A stretch of DNA of 64,000 nt from an uncultured beta proteobacterium (GTDB lineage Bacteria; Pseudomonadota; Gammaproteobacteria; Burkholderiales; Burkholderiaceae_C): the NCBI GenBank assembly GCA_903876735.1, contig CAIRAW010000054.1:1-64000 (forward strand), given 5' to 3'. Position numbers and translations under genes: made by a program. Positions 41,132 to 48,860 of the stretch are shown piece after piece; within the stretch, counting starts at the first letter, position 1; each line of letters opens with the position of its first letter. The notes under the pieces are model-generated. The model was not told the origin of the DNA, did not search any database, and was given only the letters and a program-made list of their open reading frames with translations.

Positions 41132-42754
41132 ATGGATTTCAACTACCAAAACACTTACCCTTCAGTCCGCCTGCCGCTGTTCGCGCGCAATGTGGTTTCC
41201 ACGTCGCATCCGCTGGCGGCACAGGCCGGTCTGCGCATGCTGCTGCAAGGCGGCAGCGCAGTCGATGCGGCCATCGCTGCGGCCGCTGCGCTGACAGTGG
41301 TCGAGCCGGTCAGCAACGGTCTGGGCAGCGACGCCTTCTGCATCCTGTGGGATGGATCGGCGCTGCACGGCCTGAATGCCTCCGGGCGCGCGCCGCAAGC
41401 CTGGACGCCAGACTACTTCCGTTCCCGATACGGCCAGGACGCGGCAACACCACCGCAGCGCGGTATTGATTCGGTCACGGTGCCGGGCGCGGTCAGCGCC
41501 TGGACCGCTTTGAGCCAGCGTTTTGGCAAACTGCCGTTTGCCGAACTGATGGCGCCTGCGATCGAACTCGCCGAGCGTGGCTACTGCGTGCCGCTGGTGG
41601 TGCAGCGCAAGTGGGTGGCAGCGCAGGTGTTGGCCAGCCAGCCCGGTTTTACGCAGACCTTTCTGCCGCGCGGACGCGCGCCGGCGGTCGGCGAGTTGTT
41701 TCAGTTTCCGGCAGCGGCGCGTGCCCTGCGCTCGATTGCGGCGAGTGGCGGTGAATCCTTTTACAGCGGTGACATCGCGCAGGCGATCGCCAGGTTTTCA
41801 GCTGAGCACGGCGGTGCCCTGAGCCTGGCAGACCTGAGCGCGCACCGCTGCGACTGGGTCACGCCGATCGCCAAAAACTACCGTGGCTACACGCTGCACG
41901 AAATTCCACCCAGCGGCCAGGGCATTGCCGCGCTGATGGCGCTGGGCATGCTCGAACACTTTGACCTGGGCGCGATGGCGGTTGATGGCGTGGACGCACA
42001 GCATCTGCAGATCGAAGCCATGAAGCTGGCGTTTGCTGATATCTACCGTTTTGTCGCTGATCCGGGCAGCATGGAAGTCACAGTCGAGCAGATGCTCTCA
42101 GTCGATTACCTGGCGGCACGCGCGCGCCTGATCGACCCGCGCCGGGCGCAGGAATTCAAGGCCGGTAGCCCGGCCGATGCGCACCGGCGTGGCGGAACGG
42201 TTTACCTGACGGCGGCCGATGCCTCGGGCATGATGGTCAGCTTCATCCAGAGCAATTACCAGGGTTTCGGCTCGGGCTGCGTCGAGCCATCATTTGGCAT
42301 CAGCCTGCAAAACCGCGGCTTCGGCTTCAGCCTGCAGCCGGGCAGTCCGAATCTGGTGGCGCCAGGCAAGCGGCCGTTTCACACCATCATCCCGGCCTTT
42401 CTCACCAAGGATGGGCAACCCGTCATGAGCTTTGGCGTGATGGGCGCCAACATGCAACCGCAGGGCCATGTGCAGACATTGGTGCGCATGCTTGACCACC
42501 ACCAGAATCCGCAGGCCGCGTGCGACGCGCCGCGCTGGCGCTTCAACGCCGGGCTTGAGATCAATGTCGAGCCGACCATGGCAGCGCAGACGGTTCAGGG
42601 GCTGGCCGATCTGGGGCACAAGACCGTGACCAGCACGGATGTTTACCAGGATTTTGGCGCTGGCCAGTTCATCTGGCGCGCTGGCGACCCGTCAACGCAG
42701 GGTTATATAGCGGCCAGTGACGCGCGCCGTGACGGCCAGGCGGTGGGGTTTTGA
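41132..42754 (+). CDS. Gamma-glutamyltransferase family protein
   Basis: This 540-aa Ntn-hydrolase precursor is of the GGT/YwrD type. The early motif EPVSNGLGSDAF is conserved, and the autoprocessing site is the Thr in GGTVYLT near residue 355, which becomes the N-terminal nucleophile of the small subunit. A later GFGSG-type loop and FHTIIPAF are also present. No signal peptide is evident, so it is probably cytoplasmic and may act on glutathione conjugates or other gamma-glutamyl or amide substrates. Confidence 0.92.
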   Translation: MDFNYQNTYPSVRLPLFARNVVSTSHPLAAQAGLRMLLQGGSAVDAAIAAAAALTVVEPVSNGLGSDAFCILWDGSALHGLNASGRAPQAWTPDYFRSRYGQDAATPPQRGIDSVTVPGAVSAWTALSQRFGKLPFAELMAPAIELAERGYCVPLVVQRKWVAAQVLASQPGFTQTFLPRGRAPAVGELFQFPAAARALRSIAASGGESFYSGDIAQAIARFSAEHGGALSLADLSAHRCDWVTPIAKNYRGYTLHEIPPSGQGIAALMALGMLEHFDLGAMAVDGVDAQHLQIEAMKLAFADIYRFVADPGSMEVTVEQMLSVDYLAARARLIDPRRAQEFKAGSPADAHRRGGTVYLTAADASGMMVSFIQSNYQGFGSGCVEPSFGISLQNRGFGFSLQPGSPNLVAPGKRPFHTIIPAFLTKDGQPVMSFGVMGANMQPQGHVQTLVRMLDHHQNPQAACDAPRWRFNAGLEINVEPTMAAQTVQGLADLGHKTVTSTDVYQDFGAGQFIWRAGDPSTQGYIAASDARRDGQAVGF

Positions 42755-42779
42755 GCTTGCTGGTCAAGGCGGGCTTTTG

Positions 42780-42862
42780 TTGTCATCCCGGACTTGATCC
42801 GGGATCCATGTCTTCTTACAGTGCGGCGCGTGCCATGGATTGCGGGTCAAGCCCGCAATGAC
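42780..42862. repeat. Interspersed palindromic repeat family A, copy 2
   Basis: This 83-bp unit has two hairpins, CATCCCGG...CCGGGATCC and ATTGCGGG...CCCGCAAT, with a longer centre than copy 1. It is the near reverse complement of copy 3 (45789-45861), apart from the middle, and lies between the gamma-glutamyltransferase and EamA genes. Confidence 0.88.
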
Positions 42863-42899
42863 CCGTAAATCGGCTAAACGGCACACCGACCCAGACCCC

Positions 42900-43802
42900 A
42901 TGCAATCATCACCCCAGGCACGCAAGCGCATTGCCACCGGCATGCTGCTGGCGACCGTCGGCGCGATTGCCTTCAGCGGCAAGGCCATCATCGTCAAACT
43001 CGCGTATCGCCATGGGGTCGACGCGGTCACGCTCATCATGTACCGCATGCTGTTCGCCTTTCCCATTTTCGCGGCGATGGCCTGGTGGTCCAGTCGCGGC
43101 AAGCCGGCGCTCTCGGGCAAGGACTGGTTCGGCATTCTGGGTCTGGGCGTGACCGGCTATTACCTGGCCAGTTACCTCGATTTTGCCGGCCTGTCCTACA
43201 TCAGCGCCTCGCTCGAACGCCTGATCCTGTATGTGAACCCGACGCTGGTGCTGCTGCTCGGATTGTTCCTGTACCAGCGTTCGGTCCAGCGCCTGCAGGC
43301 GCTGGGCATGCTGATCAGCTATGCCGGTGTGCTGCTGGTGTTTGGCCATGAGGTCACGCTGGCCGGCGCCAACGTGGCGCTAGGGGCTGTACTGGTTTTT
43401 TTGAGTGCGGTCTGCTATGCGCTGTACCTGATCTACAGTGGCGAGATGGTGCAGCGCATCGGCTCCTTGCGCCTGGTTGGTCTGGCCACCAGCGTGGCCT
43501 GCGTCCTGTGCATCACGCAGTTCGTCGTGCTGCGTCCCTGGAGCGCGGCCCTGGTGGCGCCGCCGGTGCTCTGGCTCTCGCTGCTCAACGCCACGCTGTG
43601 CACGGCGCTGCCGGTGTTGCTGGTGATGATGGCGATCGAGCGCCTGGGCGCCAGCGTGGTGTCGCAGGTCGGCATGATCGGCCCGATGTCGACCATTCTG
43701 ATGGGCGTTGTGATTCTGGGCGAACCGTTCACGGTCTGGATTGCCGGTGGCACGGTGCTGGTGATTTCCGGCATCTTCGTCTTCAGTCGCAGCGGGCGCT
43801 AG
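42900..43802 (+). CDS. EamA/DMT family transporter
   Basis: This 300-aa membrane protein has ten hydrophobic segments in two EamA repeats. The start at 42900 (MQSSPQARKR) is preferred, because upstream in-frame ATGs fall at or in the palindromic repeat 42780-42862. The substrate is unknown. It is followed directly by a second type of interspersed repeat (43803-43894), which may serve as its transcript end. Confidence 0.88.
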   Translation: MQSSPQARKRIATGMLLATVGAIAFSGKAIIVKLAYRHGVDAVTLIMYRMLFAFPIFAAMAWWSSRGKPALSGKDWFGILGLGVTGYYLASYLDFAGLSYISASLERLILYVNPTLVLLLGLFLYQRSVQRLQALGMLISYAGVLLVFGHEVTLAGANVALGAVLVFLSAVCYALYLIYSGEMVQRIGSLRLVGLATSVACVLCITQFVVLRPWSAALVAPPVLWLSLLNATLCTALPVLLVMMAIERLGASVVSQVGMIGPMSTILMGVVILGEPFTVWIAGGTVLVISGIFVFSRSGR

Positions 43803-43894
43803 CGTTTCGCCGCCGGGCCGCCCCAAGGCGAAACAGCCCCCTCGGGGGGCAGCGACGACACGATAGTGCGGAGCGTGGGGGCTAGCGTTTCGCC
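43803..43894. repeat. Interspersed repeat family B, copy 1
   Basis: This unit of about 90 bp begins CGTTTCGCCGCCGGGCCG and contains GCCCCAAGGCGAAAC, then CCCCCTCGGGGGG and GCGTGGGGGCT. It directly follows the EamA stop codon. A second copy is at 45922-46005. Both sit at gene ends, so a role in mRNA 3'-end formation is plausible. Confidence 0.85.
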
Positions 43895-43935
43895 ACTATC
43901 ATCACGGGATTCTTTTCAACGAACGAAGGTGATTT

Positions 43936-44730
43936 ATGGATCTGGGCATTGCAGGCAAATGGGCTTTGGTATGTGGCGCGAGCAAAGGTCTGGGTTTTGG
44001 TTGCGCCCAGGCGCTGGTGCGTGAAGGCGTCAACGTGCTGATCGTGGCGCGGGGTGCAGAGGCTTTGCAGGCAGCGGTGGCAGCGCTGCTGGCCGATGCG
44101 GCACGCCCAACGGCAACCGAAGTGCTGGCCGTGGCGGCCGATATCACCACGGTCGAGGGGCGCGCAGCGGTGTTTGCACAGCGGCGCGATTTCGACATCG
44201 TCGTGACCAACGCCGGCGGCCCGCCCCCCGGTGATTTCCGTGACTGGGACCGCACGGCCTGGATCAAGGCACTGGACGCCAACATGCTGACGCCGATCGA
44301 ACTGATCAAGGCCACGGTTGACGGCATGGCGGCGCGCGGCTTTGGGCGCATCATCAACATCACGTCCGGTGCGGTCAAGGCACCGATCGACATCCTGGGC
44401 CTGTCCAATGGCGCGCGCAGCGGCCTGACCGGCTTTGTCGCCGGCGTGGCGCGCAGCAAGGTGGCGTCTCAAGGCGTGACCATCAACAACCTGCTGCCCG
44501 GTGCGTTTGATACCGACCGGCTCAAGGCTACGCTGCAGGGCGCAGCGCAAAAGAGCGGTCAGACGGTTGAAGCGGTGATGGAGACGCGCAAGAAGACGAT
44601 ACCGGCGCAGCGCTTTGGCCAACCGGCTGAGTTTGGTGCCATCTGCGCCTTTCTGTGCAGTGCGCATGCCGGCTTTGTGAATGGCCAGAATGTGCTGGCC
44701 GATGGCGGCAATTTCCCCGGGTCCTTCTGA
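43936..44730 (+). CDS. SDR family protein without the canonical active-site Tyr
   Basis: This 264-aa Rossmann protein has the cofactor motif GASKGLGFG at residues 14-22, the NAGG motif, and Ser in INITSGA. Where classical short-chain dehydrogenases have YxxxK, this protein reads SNGARSGL, so both Tyr and Lys are missing. Members with SNxxR-type sequences form a recognisable subgroup usually annotated as 3-oxoacyl-ACP reductase-like. Activity is therefore uncertain. It precedes a Bug receptor by 36 bases. Confidence 0.88.
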   Translation: MDLGIAGKWALVCGASKGLGFGCAQALVREGVNVLIVARGAEALQAAVAALLADAARPTATEVLAVAADITTVEGRAAVFAQRRDFDIVVTNAGGPPPGDFRDWDRTAWIKALDANMLTPIELIKATVDGMAARGFGRIINITSGAVKAPIDILGLSNGARSGLTGFVAGVARSKVASQGVTINNLLPGAFDTDRLKATLQGAAQKSGQTVEAVMETRKKTIPAQRFGQPAEFGAICAFLCSAHAGFVNGQNVLADGGNFPGSF

Positions 44731-44766
44731 GTCCGAATTTTCAAAACCAATCCAACGGAGTCCCTC

Positions 44767-45756
44767 ATGGTCAGTTCCCCCTTGCAGCGCTTGTCACGCG
44801 CGATTCGCAACACCCTCGCGCTCGGCGCCTTTCTGCTCACAGGGCTGGCACAGGCGCAGCAGCCTGCTGTGATCAAACTGATGGTGGGTTTTCCACCTGG
44901 CGGCGGCACCGATGCGATTGCCCGTACCCTGGCTGACAAGCTCAAGGACCAGCTTGGCGCGACCGTGATCGTCGAGAACAAGGCCGGCGCCGGCGGCCAG
45001 ATTGCGGCGCAGGCCCTGAAGGCGGCAGCACCCGATGGAACCACGTTCTTCCTGTCGCATGACCATAGCGTGTCGATCCTGCCCTTGATCATGAAGAACC
45101 CCGGCTTTGATCCGGCGCGCGATTTTGTCGCGGTCGCGGGCTTTGCGACCTTTGTCAACGCGCTGGCGGTCTCAGGTGGCACGCCGGCCAAAAGCATGAA
45201 CGAGTATGTGGCCTGGATTCGCAGCCAGGGCGCGGGCAAGGGCACGGTGGGCGTGCCGGCGCCGGCTTCAGTGCCCGAATTCCTGGTCAAGGTTATCGGC
45301 CAGAAGTACGCACTGGACCTGCAGGCCGCACCGTATCGCGGTAGCGCACCGATGATGGCCGACATGCTGGGCAACCAGATCAATGCTGGTGTCGCGTCCA
45401 TTCCCGATTTCATCGAGAACCACAAGGCCGGCAAGGTTCGTGTCGTTGCCGTGCTGGGCGGTGCGCGCCAGGCCTCACTGCCCGATGTGCCGACCTTCGC
45501 CGAACTCGGTTTGGCCGGTTTCGAGGACGTTCCTTACTACGGCATTTTTGCGCCCGCCGGGACGCCGAAGGCCGTGATCGACCGTTTCTCGGAAGCCGTG
45601 GCCAAGGTCATCGCGCAGCCCGAGGTGCGGGAGCGCCTGACAGCCATGGGTCTGACCGTGGCCTACATGACACCGCAACAACTGACGGCGCGTGAGCACG
45701 CCTACTCCCAAACCTGGGCTCGCATCATCAAGGCCAGCGGTTTCCAGGCGCAGTAG
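44767..45756 (+). CDS. Bug/TctC family tripartite tricarboxylate transporter receptor
   Basis: This 329-aa periplasmic receptor has a signal peptide (about 1-30, ending AQAQ) and the Bug family N-terminus IKLMVGFPPGGGTDAIAR, followed by VIVENKAGAGGQIAAQ. GGAG lies 6 bases before the ATG. Bug receptors feed TctBA-type permeases. The only tctBA pair in the window is 18 kb away, so this one could work with that pair or be one of the many orphan receptors of Burkholderiales. Confidence 0.94.
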   Translation: MVSSPLQRLSRAIRNTLALGAFLLTGLAQAQQPAVIKLMVGFPPGGGTDAIARTLADKLKDQLGATVIVENKAGAGGQIAAQALKAAAPDGTTFFLSHDHSVSILPLIMKNPGFDPARDFVAVAGFATFVNALAVSGGTPAKSMNEYVAWIRSQGAGKGTVGVPAPASVPEFLVKVIGQKYALDLQAAPYRGSAPMMADMLGNQINAGVASIPDFIENHKAGKVRVVAVLGGARQASLPDVPTFAELGLAGFEDVPYYGIFAPAGTPKAVIDRFSEAVAKVIAQPEVRERLTAMGLTVAYMTPQQLTAREHAYSQTWARIIKASGFQAQ

Positions 45757-45788
45757 AGTCTGTTTCGGGGTGCGATATTTCCCCTGCG

Positions 45789-45861
45789 TGTCATTGCGGG
45801 CCTCGACCCGCAATCCATGGCACGCGTGGCACTGGATCCCGGATCAAGTCCGGGATGACAA
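45789..45861. repeat. Interspersed palindromic repeat family A, copy 3
   Basis: This 73-bp unit has hairpins CATTGCGGG...CCCGCAAT and GATCCCGG...CCGGGATGAC. It is inverted relative to copy 2 and lies just past the Bug receptor gene. Confidence 0.88.
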
Positions 45862-45921
45862 TTTCAGGTTCAAGGCGAGTGGTTTTCAAGCCCAATGAGG
45901 TAGCAAACGTCGAAGTCAAGC

Positions 45922-46005
45922 CGTTTCGCCGCCGGGCCGCCCCAAGGCGAAACAGCCCCCTTTGGGGGGCGGCGCAGTACGCGCAGCGACAAGCGTGGGG
46001 GCTAT
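45922..46005. repeat. Interspersed repeat family B, copy 2
   Basis: This matches 43803-43894 closely over the first 40 bases (CGTTTCGCCGCCGGGCCG...GCGAAACAGCCCCC) and again at GCGTGGGGGCTA. It lies between the Bug receptor gene and the convergent EamA gene. Confidence 0.85.
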
Positions 46006-46009
46006 ATTT

Positions 46010-46912
46010 TCAGCGTCGCGACGACACCACGATGCCGCCCATGATCAGGGCGAAGGCCAGCACGTGGTAGAGGTGCGGCGTCTCATTCAGTAAGGCGCTG
46101 GAGAGCAGGGCGGTGAAGAGCGGCGTCAGGTTGGCAAAGAAGCCGGCCACAGTCGGGCCGGCGCGCGCCACGCCGGCACCCCAGGCGCGAAAGGCGAGCA
46201 CGGCCGGGCCAAGCGCGATAAAGAGCAGCGCCGCCGCCACCGGCCAGTTCCAAGTGAGATGGCCCTTGCCCAGCGCCCATTCGCCGGCGGCAAGCAGGCC
46301 CGACCAGAACAAGCCGAACACGACTTGCGCCAGCAGAAAGGCCGACCAGTCGGCGCGGATGGCGCGTGGCTCGCTGGTGGGGTGCGCCAGCATCCAGCTG
46401 TACCAGGCCCAGCCCACCGATGCCAGCAGCACGTAGAGGTCGCCCGGCACCAGATGCACCTGCAGCAGCGCCTGCAACTCGCCCTGGCCCAGCACCAGCA
46501 ACACGCCGCTGATCGAGAGCAGGGCGCCGAGCAACTGGCGTCGCGAGACCGGCACCCGGAAAAACACGCGCCCGACCAGCAGCATCCAGACCGGCGTGCT
46601 CGAGCCCACCAGGGTGACGTTCAGCGGTGTCGAGGTATTGAGCGCCAGGTAGAGCAGCGCGTTGTAGCTGCCCACGCTGAGCAGTCCGAGCAAGGAAAAG
46701 CGCCGCCAGTTCGGCCACAGGCCGCTGCCCGGACGCAGCACCGACCCGGCCAGCGGCGCCAGCAGGGCAAAGGCGATCAGCCAGCGCAGGAAGTTCAGCG
46801 TCATCGGCGACACCAGTGTGCCCACGAGGCGCCCGACCACGGCATTGCCGGCCCAGAGCAGGGGCGGCAGGGTCAGCAGCAGGACAGTGGTCGGATTGAG
46901 TTTGGGGTGCAT
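46010..46912 (-). CDS. EamA/DMT family transporter
   Basis: This 300-aa inner-membrane protein has ten hydrophobic segments in two EamA domains (about 8-140 and 155-290). Motifs include NAVVGRLVG near residue 23 and GALLSISGVLLVLGQ. The substrate is unknown. It is divergent from the quinone oxidoreductase gene across 122 bases. It is the third DMT transporter of the window. Confidence 0.9.
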   Translation of the reverse strand: MHPKLNPTTVLLLTLPPLLWAGNAVVGRLVGTLVSPMTLNFLRWLIAFALLAPLAGSVLRPGSGLWPNWRRFSLLGLLSVGSYNALLYLALNTSTPLNVTLVGSSTPVWMLLVGRVFFRVPVSRRQLLGALLSISGVLLVLGQGELQALLQVHLVPGDLYVLLASVGWAWYSWMLAHPTSEPRAIRADWSAFLLAQVVFGLFWSGLLAAGEWALGKGHLTWNWPVAAALLFIALGPAVLAFRAWGAGVARAGPTVAGFFANLTPLFTALLSSALLNETPHLYHVLAFALIMGGIVVSSRR

Positions 46913-47034
46913 GGCAGAACGCTAGGGTCCCAGACTGTAGCAAGCTCTGGTGGTTTGCCCTGATGGCCCGGCGACAGCGGTGGATACCATTTCATGGCAC
47001 CATTGCTCCCGATTTCAATTACAAGGATACCGCT

Positions 47035-48030
47035 ATGAGTTCATTTCCTTCCCGTGCCATTTGCATCGATCAACACGGTGGCGTCGAGCAGATGAAGCTT
47101 GTCAACGTCACGGTCGGCGAGCCCGGCCCCGGCGAGATCCGCATTCGCCACCACGCGGTCGGACTCAACTTCATCGACGTCTACCAGCGCAGCGGTTTGT
47201 ACCAGTTGCCGATGCCGTTGCAACTCGGCATGGAGGCTGCCGGTGTCGTCGAGGCGGTCGGCGCCGGTGTCAGCCATCTGGCAGTTGGTGATCGCGCCGC
47301 CTACGCCAGCCAGCCCCCGGGCAGCTACTGCGAGCGCCGTGTCATGCCGGCCAAGAGTGTCTGCAAGCTGCCCGACGCGATTTCGTTCGAGACCGGTGCG
47401 GCCATGATGCTCAAGGGCCTGACCGCGCAGTACCTGCTCAAGCGCACGCTGCCGCAAGGTGGACTGCAAGCCGGTGACTTCGTTCTGTTCCACGCCGCCG
47501 CCGGTGGCGTCGGCCTGATCGCCTGCCAGTGGGCGCGCGCGCTCGGCCTGCAACTGATAGGCACGGCCGGGTCGGATGCCAAGTGCGCGCTTGCCAAGGA
47601 GCATGGCGCAGCCCACGTCATCAACTATTCAAGCGAAGATTTTCTTTCACGCGTCAAGGAGATCACCGGTGGCAAGGGTGTCAAGGTGGTGTACGACTCG
47701 GTTGGCAAGGACACCTGGGACAAGTCGCTCGACTGCCTCTCACCCTTTGGCCTGATGGCCAGCTTCGGCAACGCCTCAGGTCCGGTGGCGCCGTTTGCGC
47801 CCGGCATTCTGGGCCCCAAGGGCTCGCTTTACGTGACGCGCCAGACCCTGTTCACGCACATCAGCACGCGAGAGAGCACGCAGGCCATGGCCGATGACCT
47901 GTTCGAAGCGGTGACCAGCGGCAAGGTGACGATTCGCATCGATCAGCGCTATGCCCTGGAAGACGTGCAGCAGGCGCACCGCGACCTGGAAGCGCGCAAG
48001 ACCACCGGTTGCACCATCCTCACGCTGTGA
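47035..48030 (+). CDS. NADPH:quinone oxidoreductase, zeta-crystallin type
   Basis: This 331-aa zinc-free MDR-family oxidoreductase has the N-terminal GroES-like part with GLNFIDVYQRSG near 43-54 and the Rossmann motif AAAGGVGLIACQWA. This is the QOR layout, reducing quinones or related electrophiles with NADPH. The ATG at 47035 is preferred, since upstream codons in frame give an atypical leader. The stop overlaps the GTG start of the Nudix gene (GTGA). Confidence 0.93.
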   Translation: MSSFPSRAICIDQHGGVEQMKLVNVTVGEPGPGEIRIRHHAVGLNFIDVYQRSGLYQLPMPLQLGMEAAGVVEAVGAGVSHLAVGDRAAYASQPPGSYCERRVMPAKSVCKLPDAISFETGAAMMLKGLTAQYLLKRTLPQGGLQAGDFVLFHAAAGGVGLIACQWARALGLQLIGTAGSDAKCALAKEHGAAHVINYSSEDFLSRVKEITGGKGVKVVYDSVGKDTWDKSLDCLSPFGLMASFGNASGPVAPFAPGILGPKGSLYVTRQTLFTHISTRESTQAMADDLFEAVTSGKVTIRIDQRYALEDVQQAHRDLEARKTTGCTILTL

Positions 48031-48860
48031 GCGCCTTCGCGCCCGATGCACGCTGGTGCGCGGCGCTGGCCAAGCGTGCCGCGCAGGAACCGTTGTGCGA
48101 GCGCGTGCCGCTGTTCTGGCGCGAGCACCAGATCGGTTCGGTCGAACCGGATTTTCTGCGACAGATTGATTGGCAGAGAACAGACGACGGACCAGTGCCG
48201 TTGCAGCAGGAAACCTTGGCCGGGGTGCCGGTCTGGCGCGTGCGGGGAGAGGCCAGCGCCTCGCTGAACCGGATTGCCCGGGTTTTGCGCGCGGCCGGTG
48301 TCGGCCGCGTGGTGCAGCACTGGCGTGACGAGCAACTTGCAGTCTGCAGCGCGCAGGGCGAACAAATTGCTACCGTGGAGCGCGGCATCGTGCGCCCGCT
48401 CGGTATTGCGACGCAGGCGGTGCACCTGGTCGGCTCGGCACCCAATGGCCGTGTCTGGGTTCAGCAGCGTTCGCTCAGCAAGGCCAATGAGCCGGGCCTG
48501 TGGGACACGCTGATGGGCGGCATGGTGTCGGCGCAGGACAGTATTGAATCGGCACTGGCGCGCGAGACCTGGGAAGAGGCCGGTTTGCATCTGGCGCAGT
48601 TGACTGATCTGCGCCGCGGTGGCGATGTCATGCTGCGTAAGCCGAGTTCGGACGGCGCCGACGCCGGTTATGTGGTGGAGCGCGTTGACTGGTACCGCTG
48701 CACCGTGCCCGAGGGCGTGCAGCCACTCAACCAGGACGGCGAAGTGGCGCAGTTTGAACTGCTGGATCTGATTGAGCTGGCGCAGCGTCTACAGCGCGAT
48801 GAATTCACGACCGAGGCGGCTTTGATTCTGTTGGCCGCCCTGCGGCGTGATGGCCCTTGA
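48027..48860 (+). CDS. Nudix hydrolase with DUF4743-like N-terminus
   Basis: This 277-aa protein has an N-terminal domain (about 1-125) like DUF4743 and a Nudix fold with the box GGMVSAQDSIESALARETWEEAG near residues 165-190. Such two-domain proteins resemble the Tnr3/YJR142W group acting on thiamine-diphosphate derivatives. The GTG start at 48027 overlaps the upstream stop codon. The last 56 bases overlap, tail to tail, the Na/Pi cotransporter gene on the other strand. Confidence 0.86.
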   Translation: MSAFAPDARWCAALAKRAAQEPLCERVPLFWREHQIGSVEPDFLRQIDWQRTDDGPVPLQQETLAGVPVWRVRGEASASLNRIARVLRAAGVGRVVQHWRDEQLAVCSAQGEQIATVERGIVRPLGIATQAVHLVGSAPNGRVWVQQRSLSKANEPGLWDTLMGGMVSAQDSIESALARETWEEAGLHLAQLTDLRRGGDVMLRKPSSDGADAGYVVERVDWYRCTVPEGVQPLNQDGEVAQFELLDLIELAQRLQRDEFTTEAALILLAALRRDGP

